NCBI GenBank assembly: GCA_021014325.1
Contig: CM037460.1
Coordinates: 28,474,336-28,538,335 of the forward strand
DNA length: 64,000 bases
From: Plazaster borealis
Taxonomy: Eukaryota; Echinodermata; Asteroidea; Forcipulatida; Labidiasteridae
Direction of reading: 5' to 3'
The translations under genes and the position numbers were made by a program. Of this stretch, positions 12,450-25,273 are shown in pieces. Positions within the stretch are counted from its first letter, which is position 1. Each line of letters starts with the position of its first letter. The notes beneath the pieces are model-generated. The model was not told the DNA's origin. It searched no databases and saw only the letters and a program-made list of their open reading frames with translations.

Positions 12450-15400
12450 CTAATCAAACTCCTCCATTTCCTGTATATTTTCATCTTCTTGTTCCCCCTC
12501 TGGTGGTCTAAGACTGTGTAGTAGATCTCTCATAGCATCCATCAATGTTCCTAGACTCTGACGTAGATCTGTATTAGGAGCCAAGTAACCCCCAGCTGCA
12601 CCCTCAGGATTGTCTGCATTGGCCACAGCAGCAAGGTCAGGTATTGCTGAGCCTGGTGGCTATCAAACAATCACATACCAAATACAATACATTATCAAAA
12701 CGGGAGATAAAAGGGATGTAATTGGTAGCAGTCTTAATCCGATGTCTTAAAAAGGGGCTCCAAGGTCAAATTCAGTTTTGTGATCCACTCATTTTCCAAT
12801 AGATAGAGTCCTTACAATTATGAAAACAAAATTAGAAGTCTCTAAATGCTAGTGTGTTTGATTACCCTTTAAGTGCAATTTCTGTCAAAATCCAATGACG
12901 TTACATTTCAAATATATAGTCTTTACGTTTATATAAAGAGAATTTTTAGTTTGTTCCTGAATTTTGACGTTATTCAATCAAAGTGGCTTTGAATTTGATC
13001 TTTTGACTGGCACAAAAACTTCCTCTTTGGAATGAACAGACCCATTTGTTGTTGTTCGATGACGTCAGGTTTTAATTTCCGCTAAAAAAGAGTATCACAT
13101 AAAAAGGCATTTGACACCATTTTATCGTGAAGTTAGCGACTTGTAATGTTTTCCCCACTTTCTTGAGGACTCTATCTATTACAAAATGAGTAGCCCCTCT
13201 TATCTTAGTGCAGACACTAGAGAATAAGCTACCTGAGCTCCTGGGTGTTGTGTATCACAGGAATGTCAAATTATCAAGAATTAATAAAGGCTATTTCTTT
13301 ATCCGCATCAACTCCTATAATTCTTTGAACAAAATAAATAAAGGCGATAAGAAGTTTGCTACAATAAATCTTGATATAAGACAAAATAATAAATAAAAGA
13401 TAAAAATGCAGAAAACAGAGCTATTATATTAATAGACATAACAAGTCTTAAAAAGCTAAACTTCAAAGGAATTATTACTCAAATAAATGTGTTTATAATT
13501 GCTGAACAAGAAGGGAGCCTTTGGGTGATCCAGAGCCTAATTTCATAGAGCTGCTTAAGCAGAAAATATTGCTTAACAATTGTCTGCTAAGCAGAAATGA
13601 ACAGGATACCAGTCACAAATTGTACATGTAACATGGTAGTTTAGCTGGTAACCTTATTCTGGTAAGCATAATTTTGTTGTGCTTGGCTACTGTTTGTGCT
13701 TAAGCAGCTCTATGAAATTGGGCCCTGGACTGAAATGAAAGTCACTTACTGGTGGTAAATATGAAGGCATCATGGAACGGAAGAATTCTGAGAAGAGACC
13801 ACGATCAGAAGGGGTACCTGAGCCCGGCTGCCTGCATGAATCAATCGTAGTAACCATAGGTCAAGGGTTCAAATCCCAGCTGAGTGATTTGTCTGTGAAT
13901 TTTTTTCACAGAACTCAGGAAAGTACAGAGTATACAGTGCTTAATACACATCGGTGTAAGGGTCAAAACAAACTATATTCATAGTAATCTGGAAATTAAT
14001 TACTAGAAACTTGCAACTAGTTAATCTTTATGAAAACTCTTGGCTTCTGACTGGCACCCCTGAACAAAGATAATGACAAAATAGGTAGACCTCCGACACA
14101 GGGCTAGATAGCTCAGTTGGGAGAGCGCCAGCACCTTAATCAAGAGGTCGCAGGTTCAAGTCCCACTCTAGTCAATTTTTCTTTCTTCAACCCAAAATTC
14201 TTTATGAAAACTAACGAAATGTTACATCACATAAACAAACAAGAACAAGTACTCATTCTAGACAGTTAACACAAAAATGTAAGACTTCTATTTTTCATTA
14301 CAAAGTTCTCAAAAATACATAAGCCAATCACAGCGAAGTATATGTTTCGAATCAAGTTAAAGACCTTTATATACACCATAGAGCTAATATACAATTCCAT
14401 ACCTTGGTGGTCTATGGTAGGAGACTATAGAGTCCCTTGGAGGGAGGGGATCATAAGATAAGACAGGTGTATTAGCCAGCTCTGGAGGTAACGATAGAGT
14501 AGCATCCTTGATATCACAGAGAAGAATATGACGATAAACATTCCTTGGTGTTCCTTGATATCTCATCTGTCTCCTGAAATTGACAAAAATAATGTCAAAA
14601 CTTTCTTCATAACCACACGACAAAATGTCGTCAAACGCTTGAAACATTTATATGTTTGTTAAGAAACAAGTCTAAGTGTACATATGGGTGAGAGGTTCAC
14701 CCCACTGTCTCTGCTAATAAACTTGTGGCTTCTTGAAACGATTTGAAGGTAAATTTAATATTGCTAAATATAAAGATTACGTTATTTTGTTTTCCTTTTC
14801 CTGTAATTGGTGGTTCGTCCGCGGTTTTTTTTGACAAATAATAAACAATAAACTCACTTTGCCTGGTATTCTTTAATCAGCGAATCCTGGTTGTCCACAC
14901 GTTGTAGTACAGCGCTAACGTTAGTCTCTAGCCACTTTATAACCTCAGGTACCTTCCACATGGCATGGTTACGTGCAACATATAGAGATATCAGCTGGGT
15001 TAAGGCTTTCGGCTGACTGTAAAACAAATACATCCAAGACACAAAATGGTCAATATTCAATGTTTTGTCAAAATATTAGTTATTTACTTTGTGTGAGGTT
15101 TACGCCATTCTTTGCATCAGTCCTTCACATCAGAAAAAGTTCAACTAGGAATACATATGTAGACAATTGAAAACTTAACCCATGATAAGTTGTGACAAGA
15201 AAGGCAAAGAGATTCAAGAATGATTTGTGGCAACCATTTGTCTTGACTGAGCAAGCTCTCAATGAACCCCGACATCTATCTCCAATCAATCGTTAAGTAT
15301 CCTGTAGCGTGGACATTACATTCCTTATTACTGTATGAAGCTACAACAAACTTCTGATAAGAGTGCTCCAACAATGTAAACCTAGATATTGCACAGCGAG

Positions 15401-18400
15401 TATAACGCCATAATTAAACTAAGCATCTTATGATATGGCTGTGGCTGTATCTAACCAGGACCATTGATATGGCTGTGGCTGTATCTAACCATGACCATTG
15501 ATATGGCTGTGGCTGTATCTCACCAGGACCATTGATATGGCTGTGGCTGTATCTAACCATGACCATTGATATGGCTGTGGCTGTATCTAACCAGGACCAT
15601 TGATATGGCTGTGGCTGTATCTAACCAGGACCATTGATATGGCCGTGGCTGTATCTAACCAGGACCATTGATATGGCTGTGGCTGTATCTAACCAGGACC
15701 ATTGATATGGCTGTGGCTGTATCTAACCAGGACCATTGATATGGCTGTGGCTGTATCTAACCAGGACCATTGATATGGCTGTGGCTGTATCTAACCATGA
15801 CCATTGATATGGCTGTGGCTGTATCTCACCAGGACCATTGATATGGCTGTGGCTGTATCTAACCATGACCATTGATATGGCTGTGGCTGTATCTAACCAG
15901 GACCATTGATATGGCTGTGGCTGTATCTAACCATGACCATTGATATGGCTGTGGCTGTATCTAACCATGACCATTGATATGGCTGTGGCTGTATCTAACC
16001 ATGACCATTGATATGGCTGTGGCTGTATCTAACCATGACCATTGATATGGCTGTGGCTGTATCTAACCATGACCATTGATATGGCTGTGGCTGTATCTCA
16101 CCAGGACCATTGATATGGCTGTGGCTGTATCTAACCATGACCATTGATATGGCTGTGGCTGTATCTAACCATGACCATTGATATGGCTGTGGCTGTATCT
16201 AACCATGACCATTGATATGGCTGTGGCTGTATCTAACCATGACCATTGATATGGCTGTGGCTGTATCTAACCATGACCATTGATATGGCTGTGGCTGTAT
16301 CTCACCGGGACCATTGATATGGCTGTGGCTGTATCTAACCATGACCATTGATATGGCTGTGGCTGTATCTAACCATGACCATTGATATGGCTGTGGCTGT
16401 ATCTAACCATGACCATTGATATGGCTGTGGCTGTATCTAACCATGACCATTGATATGGCTGTGGCTGTATCTAACCATGACCATTGATATGGCTGTGGCT
16501 GTATCTCACCAGGACCATTGATATGGCTGTGGCTGTATCTAACCATGACCATTGATATGGCTGTGGCTGTATCTAACCATGACCATTGATATGGCTGTGG
16601 CTGTATCTAACCATGACCATTGATATGGCTGTGGCTGTATCTAACCATGACCATTGATATGGCTGTGGCTGTATCTAACCATGACCATTGATATGGCTGT
16701 GGCTGTATCTAACCATGACCATTGATATGGCTGTGGCTGTATCTAACCATGACCATTGATATGGCTGTGGCTGTATCTAAGTATGACCATTGATATAGCT
16801 GTGGCTGTATCTAACCATGACCATTGGTGATTAAAAGCCTTTGGTTTGGACGCTGTCATTATTTTCTTACTTGAAATTACTTGATACTGAGAAGAATGGA
16901 TGTTTCTTGACTGCAGCGTCTGGCTGGATGCCACATTTTTCCAGGATTAACATCAAGGCCTAGTAAGGAATCAAAATCATAGACAGTATAAAGAAATATT
17001 GTGCTAAAAATAAGAACAAATAAATACACATTTTCAAAGAATGAAAGCTGTAGAAATACATGTTGAGGTTTCATACTACCAATACACCAAATACTTTCAA
17101 CTGATTTTTTACCGATAAGTTAAGATTCTTCATCACTGTAGCATCAGGCAGCTTGATGGCTTGTAAATTCAACTGAAGATGCAGCATCACAACACTAAAT
17201 TCTTAACATCTTAATGAATATGGATACGTACCGAAGGATACATGAGTAGAGCTGTTTGTATTGCAGCATCAGCTTTGGTTGTATTATCATCTTGTCTTGA
17301 ATGGTAATGAGCCAGAGCGACACTGAAGGCAAAGTTAGGAAGCTGAGAGAGATTCTTGTGGGCCTATTAGACAAAACAATCAAGAAAGAAAACCAAAGAT
17401 GATCTTTCCATTGGACAGGTGTTTTTTGCACTAATGTAACATTGTGACAAGACGTATTCCTTATCAGACTTTTGCAAGTAATAAAAACCTTTCTCACAAA
17501 GCACATTACACACAGCGCTGTACAAAGTCAATCAAAAACAGACAAAAATTAGTTTGAGTTTAACAAATGAGTTTTGAGAAAGCATTTAAATTGATCCAGA
17601 GTTTGTGCGTCTTTGATGTTTTGGGGAGTTTGTTCCAAAGAGTGGGAGAAGACGTAGAAGAAAGCACGCTGACCGTATGACTTTGTCGATGCCGATGAAC
17701 AAGCAAGCAGAGATTGTGATTGGGAGCAGGGTATTCTTGGAGGCTTATATTTGTGAATAAGTTCTTGTAAATATGTTGGTGCGTAGCCGTGGATACAGCT
17801 ATAGGTCAGAAGAAGGGTTTTGTACACAATCCGTTGTCTAACCGGAAGCCAGTGCAAGTCGCAGAAGAGTGGGAAAATATGGTCAGTTTTTGGATCATGT
17901 GACCAATCTGGCTGCTGAGTTCTGAACTCGCTGTAATTTGGAGATTGTTGAGTCGGGTAGACCAAGAAGAAAACTATTACAGAAATCAAGGCGGCGTGTA
18001 ATGAAAGCATTGACAAGCTTTACTGAACTGGATTTGTCAAGAAGATAACAAATTTGTCCAATCTTGTGTAATGGAATATTTAAGGAACCACAAGACAATA
18101 ATCTACTGCTATGGTTTACCTACCTCCCATTCACTAAACATTCTAATAAGGAACTCATGCTGATCAGAACGCAATGCATAATGGTCTATCATCAATAACA
18201 CACCCAGTGGATCAGAGTCCGGATCCAGACTGAAATTAAACAACATACAGACTGATATTAGGCAAAAGGTCAAAAACTTAAATTTTTGGAAGTTGAGAAA
18301 ATAGAATTAGCTGTTGCAAACTGCTTACCAACCAAAAGGACCTATGGTATGAACGCAAAAGATAGCTAATGGCCCAACGTTTCGACCCTAGCACAGACTC

Positions 18401-21400
18401 TGCTATGGTCGAAACGTCTAGCCATTAACTATTGTAGAAATTATTAAACAAAATTAAAGTTGTTATGCTCATGAATTATTCACAGGTTGACAATTGAATA
18501 AACATTGTATGCGTTTTTACAGAATACAAACAAATGTCAAACCTTACCTTAAGAGTAGTTTGCATAACTCCAAAGCGGTGCGATTTGCTCCCCTTTGTCC
18601 AACAAACTCTAGATGTCTGAAAAAGGCCAGAAAGAAAGCTCGATTCTCAGTCCTCCTGTAGTCAAGACGACAGTTCCCTTGCGTTAAACTGAACAGTGTA
18701 TGGAAACTACACTCAATGTTATACAACGCCCTCTCTGGGGAAATGAAGTAGAGGTTGAATTCAGTTATCATTCTCTTGAATTAAATTCTTTGTCAGGAAA
18801 ACAAACTGATTGATGATTTACTGTAACCAAGAATCACTCTGAACTGTGGGGATCAAGGATTATTGAAGCTAGCCATTAAAATCATTATTAGTATTCTTGT
18901 TCTATCTCCTTACCAACAAGCGCTGCAGCGATCTGTCTGTCTGAAGTTTCTCTGTTTATCTGTCCGTCATGCTAACATACAAATAATACACTCAGAGCTG
19001 TGTGGATCCAGGATTAATGGAGCTAGTCATTAAAATCAATATTAGTATTCTTGTTCTATCTCCTTACCAACAAGCTCTGCAGCCATCTGTCTGTCCTCAC
19101 TCATCTTACATACTTCACTCAGTTGAAGAAGGGTATCAATGTGATATGGGTGAATCTGCAGCAAAGCCTTCATAAAACAACATCAAATCCACATTCATAT
19201 TTACTATTATTCTCCAAATTCATAATTAAATATTGACAGGATCAGTTATATACTTCAGTTAGTAGCAGGTATTATACATTTGGTAATGACTCTGAAAACT
19301 TAGTAAGAAGTACAGCAGCTTTGGATAGTATATGCATTTTGAGAAAATAATTTCACTTAGAAGTGCTGCGCTTATGGAAAAAGACATAACTTTTTATCCC
19401 AAAAAATATAAATCTGAGAAGCGATACTGACAGTAATGTTTCTCAGATTGTGTATTCCAATTGCAGATTATTCTTCCGGCGTGGACATGACCGCTCCAGA
19501 TTTTCAGCAATATCTCAAAAACGCTACCACCTTTTGAAATGAAATTTTCACAGGTTAGTTATCTCCAACTATATAGGATTGAAAAAAGCAGTGGGTTCCA
19601 ATTACCAAACATATACATTCCCTTTAGGTTAAGATGTTAGGGTTTCTTTTCTCCAGAGACATTTCAAGTATTTGAAGTATCTGTGAGTCCAAGTGAGCAA
19701 GATCTGCTACTCATCCTCAGTAATGTGTTGACTGAATATCAACTTCACTGTCATTTCCGGTATCAAGTATCTAAGAATCTAACCAAATGAATTTCAAATG
19801 CCTCAGTTTCATTTAGCACAACAGGTACGAGCAATCCAATATGTGACAATTAGCAACGAAGAATGGAGCTATACAAGACTTCAAACGCCTCTACCCCACA
19901 CACATTATGACCCCCTTCCCAATGGAAACAAAGACAGAGGTGAGTTAGGGTTGAAGGTAAGGCAGGAAGAAGGAGACAGCATGGTAGGGTGGTCTTACCG
20001 TTAGATTCTGTGGATTCAGAGATTCAACAGCATCTAGAAATTGAAACTGTACTTGTTGATAATCCTTAGAGTGTTCCAGAGTGAATAAATGTTGCCTGTT
20101 CAAATGACAGAGTGAAATAAACAGTTATGTTTAATTTTTGGTCTGAATCTAAGTATAACCAGGGTCCAATCTCATGGCGCTGTTATCAGAGATGCCACTG
20201 TGGTAGCGAAAAAAAACCCTGAAAATTATTTTTCCTCCGGCCAAAACAAAAATGTTCTTTTTCCGGTTACCGAACGACCCTTAATTAACGCCGCGACCCT
20301 ACACTTTTTATTCGGCTTGAAAAAAAAACAACAACAAAAAACATTATAATAATAATAATACAAAACAAACTTAAAATTGAAGGTGCCATGGACAAAATGT
20401 CACACTTTGACCAACTTAACATGTTTTTAACAAAATTGGGAAAAAAATCAGAACTCATCAAGACAATTTTACCGATATCTCCATGATTTGAGTCTCATGA
20501 TTTAGTGATCCACGTTCGTCGCGTCGTGTTTCCTACCCAGCGAAAAAATACCCACAATTCAAAGCACAGCGCGCACGTGTTTACACAACGGTGCGCAATC
20601 TGAATATTGTGCAAACTGGTGCTCGATACGCAAATAGAGCTGCCTATTCTACATAGCGCAAATTTCAGATTGCCCGTATGTTTGTCCAATTTGTTGCGGC
20701 GCAAATCTGTTGATTGCGCTCGACAGATGAACGAGAGATCCGAGAGTGGGCTCAACCTTCTCTCACTATGCGAACTTCCTACACACACGTCGGCAGGGTG
20801 TTTGCGTGTGCTGTCGATCGCGCGCGCTCGGAAAAAAAAATGTTGCCGTTTGTTTCTCTCTCTGGTCTTTTAATAAATGGACGGCCCGGAAAAAACGGAA
20901 GTTGAGGTGCTTTTTTTTTTAAGCCGGAATTCCGGGTTAAACCGGAGAAGTGGCATCTCTGTGTTATGTAGTGCCTAGGGTGGCCCACACACAAGCACAG
21001 ATTTCCATGGACCATAGGTGCATAACTCTGTGATTAGCAGCACCGTGGAATGGAACCAGAAGCATATGCTCACAAACATTTTTGCTTCATAAGAAAAAGT
21101 TACAAGCTGGAATGTTGTATAATGTCAAAAAATAAATAAGAAAGAGGACATATTGGGTTTACTTTAGGTTCATCCTATAATTTGTTTGTACAAGCCAGGC
21201 CTGGCAAGGCCATTGGCACTTCCATTGGAAAATCTGAAAGTCAATAGGGAACTTTAGAAGGGGCACCAAGGCAAAGAACAGGGCAATGTAGCCATGGCTT
21301 ACGTGTAATTCCAGGCCTTACAAGCCATTGATTTCATTCTTAGATGGTCAGGTTGATGCTTTAGTTAAAGAATCCTCTGTAAGTGTCAGGGTCTTGGACA

Positions 21401-24400
21401 TTAAGATTTCTATGTATATGCTGGCATATATCTCCATTGTGAAGGATAAGAATTGTTTAAAGCAAATGTACAACATTGGTAATTGTCAAAGACCAGTATC
21501 CACACTTGATGTGACCCAACATATACATAAAATAACAAAACTGTGAAAGTTTAAGCTAAATCGGTCTTCAGAGTCATGAGAAAACAGTGAAAAAGACCAT
21601 TATATATTTTCACTGTTTTCAAATGTCAGATTTTATCACCAGTGATGACTATGTTTTACTCATTTCCTAAAAACTATAGAATTTCAAGAAAAACTATTTC
21701 AAGGGAAGTTTGTTAGTTTTCCACCATCTTTATACCATGTAAGTTATGTGCAAATCTGTGAACATTTATATTTTCAACCTTATCAATGTTGTACATACCC
21801 TTTAAGGGCACTTTTTAAAATTGAAAAACAACTAAACATCTTACCCGCCTTTAGTTTCAAGTTGTGTCATGGACAAACCAGTTTTTCCTATGTGTGGCCA
21901 TTCTGCTTTGGGATTGACTAACCACGTTGATCGCTGATAAGTTTTACGTCTTCCTCTTTTCCTGTAAAAGAATTATAAATAAACACAAAAACAAAACGTC
22001 AAAACATAAATGACTACATTGCATTGGTTGAGGACCCCCTGAGGTGAATTTTTCTTATCACTCAAATTTTTTTCCCTAAATCAAACAAAAGCAAATCATT
22101 TTAATTCACTTGATTGTATAATAAATTAATTTATTATGTGGAAATCTTTCCCCGGAAAATCTAAACACTCAATATCCAAATGTATAGACCCCATATAGTG
22201 AGCCCATGGTGGGCTATAGTCTGTGATAGTCTCGAGCATATCAAAAACAAGAACAAAAACTCGCATGAAGACTATATTTTTCTATGACATCAAATATTCT
22301 TTTAAATTATATTTATACAAAATTCTTGAAAATAAAAATACCCATAGCAAGTTGTTATAAAACAAATTTTCAATTTTTGTATAATACAAATAATTTGTTG
22401 AAATTAACATTGAAACAAAATAAACTTGGGACGAGGATGTTTATTGTTAGAAACGCCATTTGATTTGTCAATCACGCCCGAATGTGTGCATCTATCACAT
22501 AGGTTTAATGACAACATGACCGTCAGTTGGGCAGCATTCTTAATTTTTTTACAAGTAACCGGAAACGGAGGTCAAGTCTTATTCTCGGTTTTGTTCGTTA
22601 TTTTGTTGAATTGGTTTTACTTTCATATTGTTCATCACTTAGAATTACATTCCCAACATCAAATATAATTCTCATGGCCATAAACTCTGTTCAACTAAAA
22701 TAATTGACGAAACAAAATCCCGCCCATTTAAAACTCCATATGGTTGGGACCACAATGCTCCCGGAAGTTCAAATATGCGCGAGACTTGCACAGTCTATTA
22801 TGGGAGTCAAAACGCATGTAAAGATATGGTACGCCTCTAACAACACACGCCTTACCTAAAAAATCCCGTACAGGAAATCTAAATAAGAAAAATGGAACAA
22901 GCAGGTGAATTGGGTCATTATGCCTCAACTAAAAGTGTTTGGCAGGATTGGAACCCCAGACATCCAGTATCTAGATCAATACCTCTGCTCATTCTGCCTG
23001 ACTACGTTCGATCCAAAGATTCGTCTCATCTCATTCTCTGCATTCAAATTCTTGTGTTCAATGGCTAACACTGCCTTGGTATCTATGGTAACAGATGAGG
23101 ATGCAGTACATGTGATTGGTTCTGATGGTCCATTTGGCAATGTTCCGAGCATTGCATTTACTTGTCGTATACTTGCATCAATTTCATCTTCCTGTAGTTA
23201 AATGAAATTCTCAATCATTTCAGTCAATGGGAGACTTTGGAACGATAGGTGGCAGCAGACTTACCAGGTAAATTTCCATTGTTAACGTAGTTCTGAGCAT
23301 GTGCACATTACCGAGAACAATGGATTTACCTGGTAAGTCTGCTGCCACCTAGAGTCCGAAATGTCCCCCATTAAAGACACAATCACAAAATCGAACTGAA
23401 TGTAAAAAGGGAGTTGAAAATTTGAGATGTAAGGACTTTTTGTGCCGCTCTTTAACTTCCATAAAACCATTAAACAATTTTTTTTTTTTAATACAATAAA
23501 AACCTAACTGAATGTTTGTTTAATAGGCTTTAATTTCTTGAATTTAGCACTGGACATGAAAACCAATTATGCTTTGCATAAGTAAGTGGTCAGGAATTCT
23601 TTTTTAACAGCTTGAAAGTTCAGGTGTCAATGCTGTTGTGTTTTAGACATTTCAGATCTTAAAAGAAGATGGAGGGTTTAGGTTTATTCAAATTATCTTT
23701 TAGTGGAGAAGGACAAATTCTAGCAATAATACAAACCTCTTCAGGAGCGTCTTGAAGTTTTGTCTCTGCATCACTGTGTTTCTTTTTCTTCTTTTTCTTC
23801 CTCTTTTTCTTTGCCCCTGTGGTTGTTTCACTCTGCATTGACGTAGCCTGGTTTCCTTGTATGGAAGTTTCTCGATCCCCTCCATCACTTTCCACTCCAT
23901 TTTCTTCTTCTTGTAACTTTTTGAAAGATAGATATTATTACTGGAAACAGACTTAGTCCTACACCTTTTAGTTCTACACCTTAAGTGATTTGTTAGTCAT
24001 GAAAAAGATGATTTTAATTAGGCCTATCAATGATTTCTAAAATTTGTCTTCAAAATCAAAGTTCAAATTATTCAATATTAATAGTAGGATTTATCTTCAA
24101 GCAAACTTGAATCCCTGATTCTGATTGGTCGATCCATAGCAACAAAAATGTGATACTAACCTATACTGCACGGCCCATATCACACCCTGTTCTAATGTGC
24201 TGTTCTTACTCCGCGTATTGCGCTATTTTAAGCTCAAATTTGCTTGAAGATAAATTCGTTATCAAGCTTCACCAAATGTGAACATTTTCAAGAAGAGACT
24301 GAAAACCCATGTACTCAAGAGCATTTTCTTTCTAATACTTTCATAGATTCTTTGTCAAAGCGCCTTTGAACATACTTATGGATACTGGCGCTATATAAAT

Positions 24401-24401
24401 T

Positions 24402-24473
<72 letters not shown>

Positions 24474-25041
24474 GCGTGCGATCATGGAATGTGGAAAAAT
24501 ATTGTGTGCTGCGTCCCATATCCATGGGCTGCAGATGAAGCACCATATTTTTCCCTATTCCACTAGCTCTTGTGTGAGTAATTTATATCAAAAATGATTA
24601 ACGTCAATAACGATGCTCCTTTTGTTTGTGGTGAAATTTACTTGAAATTGATAAGTTAGATAACCCACATCCATGGATAACCCAACAATCCATGAATCAT
24701 ATCTATTATCAATGATCTCTATGTTCAAATCAATCATGGAGGATGGTTCAATCATAATCCATATTCATTAATCAGGAGATTGTTGGGAAAACAAAAGGCA
24801 CAAACAATTTAAATATTGAATAATCGGATATGTCGGAAATGTACCAACAATTATTTAACAGCTTGTAGAAATAACTTTACACACTCACCAAATCAAAAGG
24901 GTTGATTGGTACAGTTGATCCCCCATGATTGTTATCACTGACGTCATCAAGATCATCATCTTCTGATGACAAGTAAGGAACTTGGAGTTGGTTCAAACTC
25001 AAGCTGTCTCCATGAAGTTTTCTCATTGCTCGTGATGACAT
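12450..25041 (-). CDS. TCF25: TCF25 (Nulp1/Rqc1 family), ribosome-associated quality control factor
   Basis: Fourteen coding exons (plus-strand limits, 5' to 3'): 24889-25041, 23737-23916, 22983-23191, 21845-21961, 19999-20095, 19068-19167, 18548-18734, 18124-18229, 17232-17363, 16871-16959, 14858-15016, 14403-14573, 13750-13831, 12450-12659. They join with GT-AG borders and consistent phase to 1,992 nt, 663 residues (human about 676). The start MSSRAMRKLHG matches the family N-terminus. An acidic segment follows, then a lysine run (residues 87-97), then the Tcf25 domain with CRLDYRRTENRAF, LSQLPNFAFSVALA and YDPLPPRDSI. Established role: TCF25/Rqc1 acts with Listerin, NEMF and VCP on stalled 60S nascent chains. 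Introns carry a 34 bp minisatellite, a LINE fragment and several MITEs. It shares a promoter region with the F-box gene. Confidence 0.95.
13530..13728. repeat. MITE-like inverted repeat in TCF25 intron
   Basis: CATAGAGCTGCTTAAGCAG on the left is mirrored by CTGCTTAAGCACAAAC-type sequence read on the opposite strand on the right; the outer ends read CCAGAGCCTAATTTCATAG and, inverted, CCAGGGCCCAATTTCATAG. No coding capacity. Confidence 0.7.
14036..14190 (+). repeat. tRNA-like fold-back element, single-arm copy
   Basis: A 72 nt tRNA-like body (14,102-14,173) begins GGCTAGATAGCTCAGTTGGG and ends with a TTCAAGT T-loop and TCTAGTC. Upstream it has the family spacer (TTCTGACTGGCACCCC, ATGACAAAATAGG), downstream TTTTTCTTTCTTCAACCC. 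The anticodon stem is damaged. Lies in the TCF25 intron between exons 12 and 13. Confidence 0.7.
15431..16827. repeat. 34 bp minisatellite, about 41 units, in TCF25 intron 10
   Basis: The unit is exactly 34 bp, built on GATATGGCTGTGGCTGTATC plus TAACC(A/G)(T/G)GACCATT. Variant classes at the unit end are AACCAGG, AACCATG and CACCAGG. The CACC variant recurs at about 15,519, 15,825, 16,097, 16,301 and 16,505. The array ends about 45 bp before the exon 10 donor. Copies are nearly identical, so recent expansion or ongoing homogenisation is likely. The period is not a multiple of three and the array is intronic, so it is not coding. Confidence 0.95.
17470..18105 (-). mobile_element. 5'-truncated LINE (CR1/L2-like), reverse-transcriptase ORF C-terminus
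   Basis: Minus-strand translation shows the typical ORF2 tail: LDFCNSFLLGLPDSTISKLQ, then, after a frameshift near 17,900-18,000, LHWLPVRQRIVYKTLLLTYS and HGYAPTYLQELI. These are hallmark words of the region after the reverse-transcriptase domain in CR1/L2/jockey-type elements. The open part ends at about 17,549; sequence to about 17,470 resembles a LINE 3' tail. The catalytic core is missing and the frame is broken, so it is inactive. It lies in a TCF25 intron in the same orientation as the gene. Confidence 0.85.
18835..19103 (-). pseudogene. tandem duplication of the 3' part of TCF25 exon 6 and its donor
   Basis: The block at 18,989-19,103 (intron flank, splice donor and about 35 bp of real exon 6) is repeated at 18,835-18,950, offset about 154 bp. 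Both copies hold CTATCTCCTTACCAACAAGC, which is the donor plus exon end on the minus strand. The 18.9 kb copy lacks the rest of the exon and an acceptor, so it is a dead pseudo-exon, though it keeps a donor-like site downstream of the real one. Confidence 0.75.
19268..19627 (-). repeat. MITE-like element, family B
   Basis: Matches family B along its length: ACAGCAGCTTTGGATAGTAT, the hairpin around GTTTCTCAGATTGTG, and the end CCAATTACCAAACATATACA. Lies in the TCF25 intron between exons 5 and 6. Confidence 0.75.
20187..20961. mobile_element. non-autonomous DNA transposon with TIRs and 6 bp target-site duplication
   Basis: The ends CAGAGATGCCACT and AGTGGCATCTCTG are perfect 13 bp inverted repeats, and CCGG/A-rich subterminal sequence continues the symmetry. 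TGTTAT directly flanks both ends (20,181-20,186 and 20,962-20,967). The 775 bp body is GC-richer in the middle and has no transposase frame. It lies in the TCF25 intron between exons 4 and 5. Superfamily not assigned; a 6 bp duplication is unusual and could be a decayed longer one. Confidence 0.8.
21458..21804. repeat. diverged family A/C-like repeat
   Basis: Starts ATTGGTAATTGTCAAAGACC and ends TTGTACATACCCTTTAA, with AAAATAACAAAACTGTGAAA and CATGTAAGTTATGTG inside, shared with 9,058-9,368. In the TCF25 intron before exon 4. Confidence 0.55.
23246..23351. repeat. 106 bp fold-back element
   Basis: The arms TAGGTGGCAGCAGACTTACC and GGTAAGTCTGCTGCCACCTA are perfectly inverted and extend to about 36 bp with a small loop. 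Half of this terminal sequence also occurs next to the tRNA-like element at 44,970-44,995. In the TCF25 intron before exon 3. Confidence 0.8.
24270..24473 (+). mobile_element. LINE 3' end with (GATT)n tail
   Basis: The plus strand encodes NIFKKRLKTHVLKS and a stop, then GGCGCTATATAAATTATTTT and a pure (GATT)n run at 24,408-24,473. This is the usual layout of a CR1/L2-like 3' end with tail repeats. Heavily 5'-truncated; in TCF25 intron 1. Confidence 0.65.
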
Positions 25042-25273
25042 CTTGACAAATCTTATGAAATTGAAAATACGACTCAAATTTTGAGGCACAGTGTCGTGTG
25101 ATATTCGGTAGTTTGTAACTTCAACTCTTTCTCCGGTTCATCTGGGAATTGTTTGTTTAATTCAATGTTTTGGTTGCTTCTTGTGTGCGATCATGTTTTC
25201 TTCCTCCACGGTTGATTGATTACTGGAGAGGAACTAGGTCGCTGTGTTCAGTGAACTCTATCAAGTATGCCAC
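25042..25273. promoter_or_regulatory. divergent promoter region between TCF25 and the F-box gene
   Basis: Only 232 bp separate the TCF25 start codon (minus) from the first in-frame ATG of the F-box gene (plus). Both first exons end in good donors pointing away from each other (24,888 and 25,338). Transcription starts must lie inside this gap or overlap it. No TATA box was identified. Confidence 0.6.

Noticed and set aside
14102..14173. Functional tRNA gene
   Set aside because: The anticodon stem is mispaired and the flanks match the repeat family.
15431..16827. Regular repeats resembling a CRISPR array
   Set aside because: Units are contiguous with no unique spacers and the context is a eukaryotic intron; it is a minisatellite.
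20495..21015. Cluster of overlapping open frames
   Set aside because: They fall within the non-autonomous DNA transposon, on both strands, with no domain.
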